DNA of 64,000 nt from Exiguobacterium sp. AM39-5BH (GTDB taxonomy: Bacteria > Bacillota > Bacilli > Exiguobacteriales > Exiguobacteriaceae), in the NCBI RefSeq assembly GCF_003467445.1, contig NZ_QSGS01000002.1:186001-250000 (forward strand), in the 5' to 3' direction. A program made the position numbers and the translations under genes. This document shows, piece by piece, positions 28,052 through 37,837 of the stretch; within the stretch, counting starts at the first letter, position 1; each line of letters starts with the position of its first letter. A model generated the notes under the pieces. It saw only the letters and a program-made list of their open reading frames with translations. It was not told the DNA's origin and did not search any database.

Positions 28052-29422
28052 TTATAGTATAAATTGGCTAAGATCTCGATTTTCCGCAATCGAGCCGACC
28101 TTCTCTTTCACATAGGCCGGTGTAATCTGAACGTGCGTTTGCGGCATATCGGCCGCCTCGAATGACAAGTCTTCGAGAACGCGTTCCATGATCGTATACA
28201 ATCGACGGGCCCCGATGTCGTCTGTCTCTCGGTTAACGTGCGTCGCGATGCGGGCGATTTCCTCGATGGCTGTGTGCGTGAATTCGACACTGATCTCCTC
28301 AGATTCGAGAAGAGCCGTGTACTGCTTGATGAGCGCCTGTGAAGGCTCTGTCAGAATCTTGACAAAATCTTCCTCGGTCAAGCTGCTCAGTTCGACGCGA
28401 ATCGGGAAGCGACCTTGTAACTCAGGAATCAAATCAGACGGCTTTGCCATATGGAACGCGCCGGCTGCGATAAAGAGGACGTGGTCCGTCTTGACCGGAC
28501 CGTACTTCGTGACAACGGTTGACCCTTCGACAATCGGTAGGATGTCACGTTGGACCCCTTCCCTCGAGACACCGGCATGGTCTTGCGACTTGGTCGCAAT
28601 CTTGTCGATTTCATCGACAAAGATAATCCCCATCTGTTCACTGCGACGTACGGCCTCATCATGAACCTCATTCATATCAAGCAAGTTCTCCGCTTCCTCG
28701 GCGATGATGAGCGGCCGCGCTTCACGGACGGGTAGTTTACGTTTCTTTCGTTTCTTCGGCACGATTTGACCGAGCATGTCTTGTAGATTTGATAAGCCTT
28801 CCATGCCTTGTCCTTGGAACAAATCAACAGTTTGCTTTTCTTCAAGGTTGACTTCGATTAAACGTTCTTCAAGTTCACCAAGTTCAAGCAAACGACGTAA
28901 CTGGGACCGGTCGGACGACTGCGTGTTCGCCGGCTCCTCGGTCTTTTGGGCTTGGCCGCCGAATAACGCCTCGAACCGGTTCGATGCGGTCGGTTCGACT
29001 TTTGTCTTGCCTTGCAGGGCGTCTAAGATTCGTTCCGTCGCTGTGACTTCCGCTTGATCTTTTACGCCTTCTTTTTTCTCTTCTTTCACGAGACGCACCG
29101 ACGCTTCGACGAGGTCACGGACCATCGACTCGACGTCGCGACCGACATAACCCACTTCCGTAAATTTCGTAGCTTCGACTTTGACGAACGGCGCACCGAC
29201 GAGTTTTGCCAACCGGCGGGCAATTTCCGTCTTTCCGACACCCGTCGGTCCAATCATTAAAATATTCTTCGGTGTGACTTCATCTCGCAAGTCGGCACTC
29301 AATTTTTGGCGACGATAACGGTTGCGAAGCGCGATGGCAACGGCACGTTTTGCATCTTTTTGGCCGATGACGAAGCGGTCTAGCTCTGCTACGATTTGGC
29401 GCGGTGTCAGTTCACGTTTCAT
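28052..29422 (-). CDS. hslU: ATP-dependent protease ATPase subunit HslU (ClpY)
   Basis: HslU is the AAA+ unfoldase that feeds proteins to the HslV (ClpQ) peptidase. The 456 residues have Walker A GPTGVGKT at about 58-65, Walker [12 protein letters not shown] near 240-250, a central I-domain region rich in charged residues, and an arginine-finger-containing sensor region ([16 protein letters not shown]). The C terminus QFIL is the usual HslV-activating tail. It overlaps hslV by 4 nt and precedes codY. Confidence 0.97.
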   Translation of the reverse strand: MKRELTPRQIVAELDRFVIGQKDAKRAVAIALRNRYRRQKLSADLRDEVTPKNILMIGPTGVGKTEIARRLAKLVGAPFVKVEATKFTEVGYVGRDVESMVRDLVEASVRLVKEEKKEGVKDQAEVTATERILDALQGKTKVEPTASNRFEALFGGQAQKTEEPANTQSSDRSQLRRLLELGELEERLIEVNLEEKQTVDLFQGQGMEGLSNLQDMLGQIVPKKRKKRKLPVREARPLIIAEEAENLLDMNEVHDEAVRRSEQMGIIFVDEIDKIATKSQDHAGVSREGVQRDILPIVEGSTVVTKYGPVKTDHVLFIAAGAFHMAKPSDLIPELQGRFPIRVELSSLTEEDFVKILTEPSQALIKQYTALLESEEISVEFTHTAIEEIARIATHVNRETDDIGARRLYTIMERVLEDLSFEAADMPQTHVQITPAYVKEKVGSIAENRDLSQFIL

Positions 29423-29967
29423 TCAGAATCGCCTCCGATCGTTTCTACGATGACTTGGTCGTTCGTATAGACGCACAACTCTCCGGCAATCTCGAGAGCG
29501 GCGCGAGCTATGTCTTCCGCCGATTTTTCAGGAGAATGGCGCACGAGAGCACGTCCTGCCGCAAGTGCATAGTTCCCACCCGAACCGATTGCCAATATCC
29601 CGTCGTCTGGTTCGATCACTTCACCGTTCCCCGAGACGAGCAGTAAGTGCTCACGGTCCATAACAATCAAGAGCGCCTCGAGTTGACGAAGCATTTTATC
29701 GCCACGCCACTCTTTGGCCAGTTCGACGGCGGCACGTGGCAAGTTCCCATTATACATCTCTAACTTTGATTCAAACTTCTCGAAGAGCGTGAACGCGTCA
29801 GCCACGCTACCGGCGAACCCGGCGACGACTTTCCCGCCATAAAGGCGACGTACTTTTTTAGCTTTATTTTTCATGATGACGGCGTTCCCGAACGTGACTT
29901 GCCCATCCCCGCTCATCGCGCCGTGTCCGTTGTGACGGACTGCGAAAATCGTGGTTGCATGAAACAT
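29419..29967 (-). CDS. hslV: ATP-dependent protease peptidase subunit HslV (ClpQ)
   Basis: HslV forms the double-hexamer peptidase of the HslUV protease. The 182-residue protein starts [20 protein letters not shown], with GDGQVTFG following. The ATG is supported by AGGAGG at 9 nt, and no in-frame start lies just upstream. The residue aligned with the E. coli catalytic Thr is Thr5, behind a 4-residue MFHA extension. B. subtilis has MSSFHATT, where an N-terminal Ser is reported to be catalytic. Here that Ser is missing, so the mature N terminus and nucleophile are open. Confidence 0.96.
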   Translation of the reverse strand: MFHATTIFAVRHNGHGAMSGDGQVTFGNAVIMKNKAKKVRRLYGGKVVAGFAGSVADAFTLFEKFESKLEMYNGNLPRAAVELAKEWRGDKMLRQLEALLIVMDREHLLLVSGNGEVIEPDDGILAIGSGGNYALAAGRALVRHSPEKSAEDIARAALEIAGELCVYTNDQVIVETIGGDSE

Positions 29968-29978
29968 CTGATGACCTC

Positions 29979-30860
29979 CTACTTTCTCGGATGTGTGGCT
30001 TGATAGACCGCTCGCAACCGTTCCGTCGAGACGTGCGTATATCGCCCCGTCGTCGAGAGCGACTCGTGACCGAGTAACTCTTGGACGGCACGCAGGTCAG
30101 CCCCGCGCTCGAGCAGGTCCGTCGCAAAACTGTGACGGAGCGAGTGAGGGGTTAACTGCTTATGAAGACCCCCAAGCTTACGGAGGCGCCTCATAACGTA
30201 GCGAATTTGGTCTGTCGTCACTCGATTCCCTTTTTGACTGAGGAATAATGCTGTTTCCTGACTTGAAGCGCACGTTTGCCGCACGTCAAGATAACGATTT
30301 AGCGCCTCGATGGCGAACTGTCCGAGTGGGATATAGCGTTCTTTCTTCCCTTTCCCGACGACATGCACAAAGGCGAGACTTTCGTCGTAAGACGAGAGGT
30401 TCATCCCGCACAATTCAGCGACGCGCATGCCTGTCCCATACAACATCTCGACGATAGCAACATCCCTAGCCCGTAGGAACGGGTCATCTTGTCCGTCCGC
30501 GGTCGCGATGAGCTGTTCGACTTCACTCGGGACGGCGAACGTCGGTAGCGTCTTGCGTCGCTTCGGGGACGTCAGGCCATGAAACAGTGGTTCGACTCCC
30601 GTCTCGCGTGCCACAAATTTCCCAAATTGTTTGAGACACGATATTTTTTGGGCGACCGTTGTCGTGGCGGTGTCTGTTTCGTAGAGGACATATAAATAAC
30701 GCCGCGCCGACTGCACATCATACGGATTTTGATGTGTGGATTGGCAATAAGCGGCGTACTGGTCGAGTGTCTGTTCATAAGAGCGTTTCGTATGAGGAGA
30801 CAGCCGGCGCTCAACTTGGCAATAGCGTAAAAATGACTGTTGATCGTCAACGAATCCCAT
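29979..30860 (-). CDS. xerC: Tyrosine recombinase XerC (CodV)
   Basis: XerC works with XerD to resolve chromosome dimers at dif. The 293-residue protein has the full catalytic set: Arg146 (GTGMRVAEL), Lys170 (VGKGKKERY), His239 and Arg242 ([12 protein letters not shown]), His265 (LLGHESL) and Tyr274 (TGRYTH). The N-terminal SAM-like core-binding domain spans roughly residues 1-90. It is the first gene of the codY operon, as in B. subtilis, where it is called codV. It is not part of an integron or phage; the neighbours are all core genes. Confidence 0.95.
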   Translation of the reverse strand: MGFVDDQQSFLRYCQVERRLSPHTKRSYEQTLDQYAAYCQSTHQNPYDVQSARRYLYVLYETDTATTTVAQKISCLKQFGKFVARETGVEPLFHGLTSPKRRKTLPTFAVPSEVEQLIATADGQDDPFLRARDVAIVEMLYGTGMRVAELCGMNLSSYDESLAFVHVVGKGKKERYIPLGQFAIEALNRYLDVRQTCASSQETALFLSQKGNRVTTDQIRYVMRRLRKLGGLHKQLTPHSLRHSFATDLLERGADLRAVQELLGHESLSTTGRYTHVSTERLRAVYQATHPRK

Positions 30861-30915
30861 CCTCTTGCCCCCTCGTTTTCGACTTAAAAACGCATGTTCC
30901 CGTCAAATCGAAATT

Positions 30916-30944
30916 AGCATAGCATACACAGTCAGAGGTGACAA
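30916..30944 (-). promoter_or_regulatory. SigA-type promoter for xerC-hslVU-codY
   Basis: TTGTCA (30939-30944) and TATGCT (30916-30921) on the minus strand with 17-nt spacing. A second TATGCT five bases away has wrong spacing. The start of transcription would be about 50 nt upstream of xerC. Confidence 0.75.
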
Positions 30945-30957
30945 TAGATAGCCCTTT

Positions 30958-30972
30958 AATAATCTGAAAATT
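30958..30972 (-). promoter_or_regulatory. CodY box upstream of the codY operon
   Basis: The minus-strand sequence AATTTTCAGATTATT matches the CodY consensus AATTTTCWGAAAATT at 13 of 15 positions. It lies 13 bp upstream of the xerC -35 hexamer. This suggests CodY feedback on its own operon; an upstream position could mean repression by bending or competition. Confidence 0.7.
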
Positions 30973-31013
30973 TTCAAAGTGTTGTACAAATCACACAATT
31001 GAAATTTAAATTC

Positions 31014-31043
31014 ACAAAAAAGGAGCCATATTTTGGCCCCTTT
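31014..31043 (-). terminator. Intrinsic terminator after trmFO
   Basis: A 9-bp stem (31019-31027 with 31035-31043, one G-U pair) around a 7-nt AT-rich loop is followed by six T residues on the minus strand. It separates topA-trmFO from the codY operon. Confidence 0.85.
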
Positions 31044-31047
31044 CTCA

Positions 31048-32355
31048 TTAAATCTCTTTATACTGTTGAATCGTTTCGAGGGCACGGTTCGCGTAACGCT
31101 CATAACGTTCTTGTTTTTTCATTTTCAAAGGTGCGCCTTCAAGCGACGGGACGAGACCGAAGTTCGCGTTCATCGGTTGGAAGTGCTTGCCGTCCGTTGT
31201 CGTGATATAGTGCGCCATCGAGCCAAGCATCGTCTCACGCGGAAGGACGATGAGTTCTTCGCCAGCAATCAACTTTGCGGCGTTGATTCCCGCGAGAAGT
31301 CCGGACGCCGCCGACTCGACGTAACCTTCGACACCCGTCATCTGTCCGGCGAAGAATAGTGTATCTCGTGTCCGAGCCTGATACGTCGGTTTCAATAGAC
31401 TTGGGGAGTTGATGAACGTGTTCCGGTGCATGACACCGTAGCGCACGATTTCCGCGTTCTCGAGACCTGGGATGAGTTGAATGATCCGCTTTTGCTCGCC
31501 CCACTTGAGATGCGTCTGGAAACCGACCAAGTTGAAGAGTGTCCCGGCCGAGTTATCCTGCCGCAACTGCACGACCGCATGAGGACGTTTGCCCGTCTTC
31601 GGGTCTTCGAGGCCGACCGGTTTCATCGGTCCGAACAAGAGCGTCTTCTTGCCACGTTGAGCAAGGACTTCAAACGGCATACAGCCCTCGAAGTAAATTT
31701 CTTTCTCGAATTCTTTGAGTGGAACGACTTCTGCTTTGACGAGCTCGTCATAGAACACGTTGAACTCTTCTTCCGTCATCGGACAGTTGAGGTACGCCGC
31801 CTCACCTTTGTCATAACGCGACTTCAAATATACTTTATCTCGGTCGATCGTCTCACCGTCCAAAATCGGCGCCGCGGCGTCGTAGAAGTAAAGGTAATCT
31901 TCACCTGTGAACGCTTTGAGCGAAGCCGAGAGGTCTGGAGACGTAAGCGGACCGGTCGCCATGATGACGATCCCGTCCGGAATCTCCGTGATTTCTTCGT
32001 TATGCACCGTCACGTTCGGATGATTCTTCAACGTATCGGTCACAAATCCAGCGAAGTCGTGACGATCGACAGCGAGAGCACCACCAGCTGGCACACTTGC
32101 CGTATCCGCCGCTTTCAAGATGAGCGAGTCGAGTGTACGCATTTCTTCTTTCAATACGCCAACCGCATTTTGAAGCCCGTTCGCACGGAGTGAGTTGGAA
32201 CAGACCAATTCGGCGAATTGATCCGTATGGTGTGCCGGCGTCTTCCGTACCGGTCTCATTTCATACAAATCGACTTGAATCCCACGCTTTGCGAGTTGCC
32301 AAGCCGCTTCGGAGCCGGCCAGACCCGCTCCGATCACAGTTACACGTTGCTGCAA
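31048..32355 (-). CDS. trmFO: Methylenetetrahydrofolate-tRNA-(uracil-5)-methyltransferase TrmFO
   Basis: TrmFO makes 5-methyluridine at position 54 of tRNA using methylenetetrahydrofolate and FAD. I start at TTG 32355 because AGGAGG lies 7 nt upstream, giving [20 protein letters not shown] with the FAD-binding GxGxxG at the N terminus and the usual 435 residues. Further motifs include [19 protein letters not shown] and [15 protein letters not shown]. It starts 2 nt after the topA stop and ends at an intrinsic terminator. Confidence 0.96.
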   Translation of the reverse strand: MQQRVTVIGAGLAGSEAAWQLAKRGIQVDLYEMRPVRKTPAHHTDQFAELVCSNSLRANGLQNAVGVLKEEMRTLDSLILKAADTASVPAGGALAVDRHDFAGFVTDTLKNHPNVTVHNEEITEIPDGIVIMATGPLTSPDLSASLKAFTGEDYLYFYDAAAPILDGETIDRDKVYLKSRYDKGEAAYLNCPMTEEEFNVFYDELVKAEVVPLKEFEKEIYFEGCMPFEVLAQRGKKTLLFGPMKPVGLEDPKTGKRPHAVVQLRQDNSAGTLFNLVGFQTHLKWGEQKRIIQLIPGLENAEIVRYGVMHRNTFINSPSLLKPTYQARTRDTLFFAGQMTGVEGYVESAASGLLAGINAAKLIAGEELIVLPRETMLGSMAHYITTTDGKHFQPMNANFGLVPSLEGAPLKMKKQERYERYANRALETIQQYKEI

Positions 32356-32357
32356 AG

Positions 32358-34453
32358 TTAATCCTCCTCTAACTGATGTACCTCCGCATGGGTACAGTTC
32401 GTACATTGATATTTCACGCCATCTTTAATTTTCTTCTCGACCATCATCTTATCACATTCGGGACACGGTTTCGCGACCGGTTTATCCCATGAGACGAACT
32501 CACAATCGGGATAGTTCGAACAGCCGTAGAACAGACGACCTTTTTTACTCCGTCGCTCGACGACTTGTCCATCTTTACAGTTTGGACACGGGACGCCGAT
32601 TTCGACTTGCACCGGTTTCGTGTTCGTACAGTTGGGGAAGTTCGAGCACGCCATGAATTTCCCGTAGCGCCCCATTTTGATGACCATCGGTGCGCCGCAC
32701 ACTTCACAGTCAATGCCTGCAGGTTCATCTTTCACTTCGATTTTCTCAATTTCTGCCTCGGCCCGTTTCAGCGTTTCTCGAAACTGCGATAAATCGGAGC
32801 CACAACTTCAGTCCACTTGACTTCCTCATTTTCAATCGAGTCAAGGAGCGTCTCCATGTCAGCCGTGAATTGGACAGTGATGAAGTCGTTGAAGTACTCA
32901 TCGATCATCTCGATGACGAGCTCCCCGAGTTCAGTCGGAATGAATTTCTTTTCTTCAAGCACGACATATCCACGTTTTTGAATCGTATCGAGCGTTGGGG
33001 CGTATGTGGACGGTCGCCCGATGCCGAGCTCTTCCATCGCTCGGACGAGACGAGCTTCGGTATAGCGTGGTGGTGGTTGCGTAAAGTGCTGTTTCGGGTC
33101 AATCGCGTCGAATGTGACATGATCGTCGACTTCGAGAGGAGGTAGTAGCCCTTCTTTTTCTGGATTGATCTCTTCGATATCATCATCTTTCGATTCGATA
33201 TACACTTTCATGAAACCAGGGAATTTGACGGTCGACCCGTTGGCACGGAAAATCATGCCGTTCGACTCGACATCGATTTTCACCGTATCGAGGATGGCCG
33301 GCGCCATTTGGCTCGCGATGAGACGTTCCCAAATCAACTTGTACAACCGGAGCTGGTCACGTGACAAATAGGCTTTCACTGAGGCCGGGTCACGTAACGC
33401 CGAGGTTGGACGAATCGCTTCGTGGGCGTCCTGAGCGTTCGCCGCTTTTTTCTCTTTTTGCTTTTGTGATGCCACGTATTCTTCTCCGAACGTGGATTCG
33501 ATATAAGCTTTCGCTTCTTCTTTTGCTAAATCAGAGATTCGCGTCGAGTCGGTACGCATATATGTGATCAAACCGACGGTACCTTCTTTCTTACCGAGGT
33601 CAATCCCTTCGTAAAGCTGTTGCGCGAGCATCATCGTCTTCTTGGCCCGGAAGTTCAGCTTACGGGCTGCATCCTGTTGAAGCGAACTTGTCGTGAATGG
33701 CAGCGACGCGTTGCGCTTCCGTTCTTTCTTCGTGACATCGATGACTTTGAATGTATCGTCAATTGTTTTGAGCACCGCGTCAGCGTCTGCTTGGCTCTTG
33801 AGTTCCATTTTTCTCCCGTCTTTGCCATAAAACGATGTCTCGAACACTTCACCTTCATGGTTGAGGGTAAGTTTGATCGTCCAATACTCTTCCGGATCGA
33901 AGGCATTGATCTCTCGTTCCCGGTCGATAATCATTTTGACGGCCACGGATTGGACTCGTCCTGCCGATAATCCTTTTTTGACTTTCTTCCATAATAATGG
34001 GCTCATCCCGTATCCGACGAGACGGTCCAAAATTCGACGTGCTTGTTGCGCGTCGACGAGGTCATGATTGATTTTACGCGGGTGTTTGAACGACTCTTTA
34101 ATCGCATCTTTTGTGATCTCGTTAAAGACGACCCGACATTCCGTCGTTTCGTCAACACCGAGGGCACGTGCTAAATGCCAGGCAATCGCTTCCCCTTCGC
34201 GATCCGGGTCAGCCGCGAGAAAGATTTTCGTCGCTTTTTTGGCTGCCGTCTTCAATTCTTTTAAAACTGGGCCTTTGCCACGAATCGTGATGTACTTCGG
34301 TTCGAAGTCATGTTCCACATCGACACCGAGTTGACTCTTCGGTAAATCGATGACGTGACCCATGGACGCTTTGACCGTGTAATTTGATCCTAAATATCGT
34401 TTAATTGTTTTCGCTTTCGCGGGTGATTCGACGATCACCAAGTATTTTGCCAT
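32358..34453 (-). CDS. topA: DNA topoisomerase I, one apparent frameshift
   Basis: TopA relaxes negative supercoils behind RNA polymerase. The TOPRIM motif [15 protein letters not shown] is at about residues 81-95 and the catalytic Tyr298 sits in [13 protein letters not shown]. The catalytic part runs to APIYRSFE, then breaks near 32776 (GAG-AAACGC lacks one base). The other frame continues [20 protein letters not shown] and carries three Cys4-type zinc ribbons (CEVCG...CSNFPNC, CPNCKDG...CSNYPDC, CPECDK...CTNC). Restoring one base gives 698 residues, normal for Bacilli TopA. A solitary zinc-ribbon protein would be a misannotation. Confidence 0.94.
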
Positions 34454-34493
34454 ACATCTGCTCCCCTTTTAGAGGTCGTTTTAAATCCCTACC

Positions 34494-34523
34494 ATAATAT
34501 TCATGTTGTCGATGGTTTGTCAA
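34494..34523 (-). promoter_or_regulatory. SigA-type promoter for topA
   Basis: TTGACA (34518-34523) and TATTAT (34494-34499) with an 18-nt spacer on the minus strand; the -35 overlaps the end of dprA. Confidence 0.7.
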
Positions 34524-35311
34524 CGTCCAATCCTTGGACGTGTTAGAATTTGATCGCAAGTTGTCAAAGGAATCGCTCCGTCTTCAATCAATCGATTCGG
34601 ACCTGCCGCCAGCGGATCGAGCGGGCTTCCAGGCACCGCATACACCGTTTTTCCTTGCTCGAGGGCGTGTGCGACCGTGTTCATCGTCCCACTTTTTTGT
34701 CTCGCTTGAATAACCACAAGCTGGTCGGCAAGACCGCTGACGAGACGATTCCGCTCTAAAAATTGAATTTTTCTGACAGACGTTTCCGGAGTGTACTCAC
34801 TAAGGAGTAGCCCATGCTTTGAAATCTGTTCGAACAGTGGACGATGTACCTGAGGATAGAAGTGAGAAAAACCGGCCCCAAGAATAGCAATGGTCGGCCG
34901 ATGATGCCGAAGTGATAATTCGTGGACGAGACCATCGATGCCGAGCGCACCACCGGAAACCGAGACGGTTTCTTCTATTAAAGGACGGAAATGCTCAACG
35001 AGGCGATGACTGATACGATTCAATTCACGGCTTCCGACCAGAGCGGTCGTTTGTTGTTGTAGTACCTCTAAATCACCTCGATAAAACAAACAATACGGCG
35101 GATTCGGGATATGGAGCAGCTCGGAGGGGAACAAATCGTCCTCCCACGTCAAAAAACGGTCGTACGTGACCGTGGAACGAAGCGCCCGTTCGACCTTGCT
35201 TCGAACGATCGGAGGGAACTGGTGCATGTTCACATGCGAGTGAGACAAGTAACGATGGACGAACTCGACCGGCACCCGTTCGGCTGCGAATCGAGCGATT
35301 GTTTGATTCAT
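34520..35311 (-). CDS. dprA: DNA processing protein DprA
   Basis: DprA loads RecA onto incoming single-stranded DNA during natural transformation. The 263-residue protein (start at the ATG 35311, AGGTG site upstream) is slightly shorter than B. subtilis DprA. The Rossmann-like core has LVGSRELNRISHRLVEHF, GGALGIDGLVHELS, and then FLERNRLVSGLADQLVVIQA and KSGTMNTVAHALEQGK. The N-terminal SAM-like domain is reduced and no C-terminal DML1-like domain is evident. It is located between sucD and topA as in Bacillus; a terminator separates it from sucD. Confidence 0.93.
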   Translation of the reverse strand: MNQTIARFAAERVPVEFVHRYLSHSHVNMHQFPPIVRSKVERALRSTVTYDRFLTWEDDLFPSELLHIPNPPYCLFYRGDLEVLQQQTTALVGSRELNRISHRLVEHFRPLIEETVSVSGGALGIDGLVHELSLRHHRPTIAILGAGFSHFYPQVHRPLFEQISKHGLLLSEYTPETSVRKIQFLERNRLVSGLADQLVVIQARQKSGTMNTVAHALEQGKTVYAVPGSPLDPLAAGPNRLIEDGAIPLTTCDQILTRPRIGR

Positions 35312-35324
35312 CACAATCACCTCT

Positions 35325-35353
35325 AAAAAAACGAGGGATGCCGCGCATCCCTC
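35325..35353 (-). terminator. Intrinsic terminator after sucD
   Basis: A 9-bp perfect stem (35333-35341 with 35345-35353, GAGGGATGC) with a CGC loop is followed on the minus strand by G and a run of seven T residues. Confidence 0.88.
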
Positions 35354-35365
35354 CTTCCGAATGGT

Positions 35366-36283
35366 TTACGTTGTCGGTTGACCCGTCACGCAAGCTTCAT
35401 ACAAACCTTGTTGTTTCAATACCCGGATGAGTGTTTCTCCGATGACGGCAGGCGTCTCGGCGACTTCAATCCCGTTGGCGTTCAACGTCTTGATTTTCTC
35501 AGCGGCCGTACCTTTTCCGCCTGAGATGATGGCGCCAGCATGGCCCATTCGCTTGCCTTCAGGGGCAGTTTGACCACCGATGAAACCGATGACCGGTTTC
35601 GTCATATTCGCTTTCACCCATTCAGCAGCCTCTTCTTCAGCCGTCCCACCGATTTCACCGATCATGATGACCGCTTTCGTGTCCTCATCTTCATTGAACG
35701 CTTGAAGCGTGTCGATGAAGTTCGTGCCGTTGACCGGGTCTCCCCCGATTCCGACAGCTGTCGATTGTCCGATTCCGGCAGTCGTCAACTGATGAACCGC
35801 TTCATACGTGAGCGTCCCTGAACGGGAAACGATGCCGACGTGGCCTTTCGTGTGGATATAGCCAGGCATGATTCCAAGTTTCGCTTCCCCTGGCGTGATG
35901 ATCCCCGGGCAGTTCGGTCCGATGAGACGGGCCGGTTTGTCCTCAAGGTAACGCTTCACTTGAATCATGTCGATGACCGGGATGCCTTCTGTGATACAGA
36001 TGATCAATTCGATGCCGCTATCGGCCGCTTCCATAATCGAATCGGCTGCGAACGCAGGTGGCACGTAGATGATTGACGCGTTCGCGCCAGTCGCTTCAAC
36101 TGCCTCGGATACCGTGTTGAAGACCGGTACGCCGTCAAGGACGGTCGTGCCACCTTTACCAGGTGTCACCCCTCCGACCAATTTCGTGTTATATGCCAGC
36201 ATCTGTTCGCCGTGGAACAGACCTTGTTTCCCCGTGATCCCTTGAATGATCACTTTCGTATCTTGATTCGCCCAAATACTCAT
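35366..36283 (-). CDS. sucD: Succinate-CoA ligase alpha subunit
   Basis: The alpha subunit of succinyl-CoA synthetase, which couples succinyl-CoA cleavage to nucleoside triphosphate formation in the TCA cycle. The 305 residues start [20 protein letters not shown] (CoA-binding domain). The phosphorylated His is in [18 protein letters not shown] near residue 250, and the [14 protein letters not shown] motif is present. It is co-transcribed with sucC, 12 nt upstream. Confidence 0.97.
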   Translation of the reverse strand: MSIWANQDTKVIIQGITGKQGLFHGEQMLAYNTKLVGGVTPGKGGTTVLDGVPVFNTVSEAVEATGANASIIYVPPAFAADSIMEAADSGIELIICITEGIPVIDMIQVKRYLEDKPARLIGPNCPGIITPGEAKLGIMPGYIHTKGHVGIVSRSGTLTYEAVHQLTTAGIGQSTAVGIGGDPVNGTNFIDTLQAFNEDEDTKAVIMIGEIGGTAEEEAAEWVKANMTKPVIGFIGGQTAPEGKRMGHAGAIISGGKGTAAEKIKTLNANGIEVAETPAVIGETLIRVLKQQGLYEACVTGQPTT

Positions 36284-36295
36284 GTCGTTTCCCCC

Positions 36296-37456
36296 TTATC
36301 GAACGAGTGCCGCGATTTTTTCTGCACCGTCAGCCATCGAGCTCGCCGAAGTGATCGCAAGTCCAGATTCATCGAGAATGCGTCGTCCCGCATCCACGTT
36401 CGTGCCTTCTAACCGAACGACGAGTGGTAAATCGAGACCGATTTCTTTCGTCGCCGCGACGATACCTTCAGCAATGATGTCACACTTCATGATGCCACCA
36501 AAGATGTTCACGAAGATGCCTTTGACTTGGTCGTCTGACAAAATCAATTTGAACGCTTCCGTTACTTTTTCTTTCGTCGCACCGCCACCTACATCGAGGA
36601 AGTTAGCGGGTTCGGCGCCGTAATGCTTGATGATATCCATCGTCGCCATGGCAAGGCCGGCTCCGTTGACGAGGCAACCGATGTTGCCGTCGAGCGCGAT
36701 ATAGCTGAGGTCGTGTTTTGACGCCTCGACTTCACGCGGATCTTCTTCTGTCGTGTCGCGCAAGTCGACGATGTCTTTATGACGATAAAGCGCGTTGCTG
36801 TCGAAGTTGAGCTTCGCATCGAGTGCGATGACGTTGCCATCTTTCGTCGTGACGAGCGGGTTGATTTCCGCAATCGTGCAGTCTGTCTCGACGTACACTT
36901 TATACAATTTCATGACCATGTCGCTGAATTTGTTGACGAGCTTGGTCGGCACTTCCATCTTGAACGCAAGACGGCGCGCTTGGAACGGACGGAGTCCGAC
37001 GACTGGGTCGACGACTTCTTTATGAATCTTTTCAGGTGTATGTTCAGCGACTTCCTCGATGTCCATACCGCCTTCTGATGAACCCATGATGACAATTCGG
37101 CCGATCGAACGGTCAAGCACAAGTCCTAAGTAAAATTCTTGGTCAATCGCAGAGCCTTCTTCAATGTAAAGGCGTTGCACGACTTTTCCTTCTGGTCCAG
37201 TCTGGTGCGTGACGAGCGTCTTGCCGAGAATCTCTGACGCATACTGTTTGACTTCTTCATCCGACTTCGCAAGTTTGACACCGCCGGCTTTCCCGCGGCC
37301 CCCTGCGTGAATCTGGGCTTTGACAACTTTCAATTCACCGTCTAGCTTGGCGGCGGCTGAGACTGCTTCTTCAACCGTGAACGCCGGATAGCCCGTAGGT
37401 ACGGCCACTCCAAACGCTCGAAGCAATTCTTTCGCCTGATACTCATGGATATTCAT
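36296..37456 (-). CDS. sucC: Succinate-CoA ligase beta subunit
   Basis: The beta subunit of succinyl-CoA synthetase. Of 386 residues, the N-terminal ATP-grasp domain begins [20 protein letters not shown] and includes [20 protein letters not shown]. The C-terminal flavodoxin-like domain has [20 protein letters not shown] and [17 protein letters not shown]. It is the first gene of sucCD, expressed from a promoter overlapped by a cre-like site, which suggests carbon catabolite control of this TCA step. Confidence 0.97.
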   Translation of the reverse strand: MNIHEYQAKELLRAFGVAVPTGYPAFTVEEAVSAAAKLDGELKVVKAQIHAGGRGKAGGVKLAKSDEEVKQYASEILGKTLVTHQTGPEGKVVQRLYIEEGSAIDQEFYLGLVLDRSIGRIVIMGSSEGGMDIEEVAEHTPEKIHKEVVDPVVGLRPFQARRLAFKMEVPTKLVNKFSDMVMKLYKVYVETDCTIAEINPLVTTKDGNVIALDAKLNFDSNALYRHKDIVDLRDTTEEDPREVEASKHDLSYIALDGNIGCLVNGAGLAMATMDIIKHYGAEPANFLDVGGGATKEKVTEAFKLILSDDQVKGIFVNIFGGIMKCDIIAEGIVAATKEIGLDLPLVVRLEGTNVDAGRRILDESGLAITSASSMADGAEKIAALVR

Positions 37457-37495
37457 TTCGTTTCCCCCTTAGTCCCCTTTAATATCGGCACGTCT

Positions 37496-37525
37496 ATTGT
37501 AACGAAAAACTGAAAGCGCTGTCTA
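37496..37525 (-). promoter_or_regulatory. SigA-type promoter for sucCD
   Basis: TAGACA (37520-37525) and TACAAT (37496-37501) on the minus strand with 18-nt spacing. A cre-like sequence overlaps the -35 and spacer. Confidence 0.65.
37511..37524 (+). promoter_or_regulatory. cre-like CcpA operator over the sucCD promoter
   Basis: TGAAAGCGCTGTCT differs at two positions from the palindromic cre core TGAAAGCGCTTTCA. It overlaps the -35 region and spacer of the sucCD promoter, a position expected for CcpA repression. Assignment is by sequence match only. Confidence 0.6.
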
Positions 37526-37567
37526 TCGTTCTTGCTTTAAGTTTTCATCTTTTTTTCACATCTACCC

Positions 37568-37837
37568 CTAGACATCTCCGATTTTTCCTTGTTCCATCTG
37601 ATAAAGAAACACGAAAAGCTCGGCGATGACTTGATACAGGTCCTCCGGAATCTGCTCTTCAATCTTCAAGGCAGACAACAGTGACAACAACGCAGGGTCC
37701 TCATGAATCGGCACCCCGTTTGCTTGAGCGAGCGCGAGCATGCGCTCGGCGACGAGTCCGCCCCCTTTGGCGACGACGCGCGGTGACTCCATTGACTGCT
37801 CATACGACAAGGCGATGGCTTGTTTGCGATCGGTCAT
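37568..37837 (-). CDS. FlhB C-terminal-domain homologue (FlhX/YlqH)
   Basis: A stand-alone 89-residue protein homologous to the cytoplasmic C-terminal domain of FlhB: it reads AIALSYEQSMESPRVVAKGG, ERMLALAQANGVPIHEDPAL and then EIPEDLYQ-like sequence (EEQIPEDLYQVIAELFVFLY). It lacks the membrane part and the NPTH cleavage motif (the preceding segment begins directly at MTDRKQAIAL). YlqH occupies the same place in B. subtilis. In other bacteria FlhX can substitute for the cleaved FlhB fragment; whether it does so here is not shown. It overlaps ylqG by 4 nt. Confidence 0.88.
   Translation of the reverse strand: MTDRKQAIALSYEQSMESPRVVAKGGGLVAERMLALAQANGVPIHEDPALLSLLSALKIEEQIPEDLYQVIAELFVFLYQMEQGKIGDV

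Noticed and set aside
29979..30860. Phage or integron integrase
   Set aside because: The tyrosine recombinase is the chromosomal XerC/CodV in its conserved operon; no att-like repeats, phage genes or cassette sites are nearby.
31426..32193. 255-codon plus-strand open frame opposite trmFO
   Set aside because: TrmFO is unmistakable on the minus strand. The antisense frame lacks family features and a start signal.
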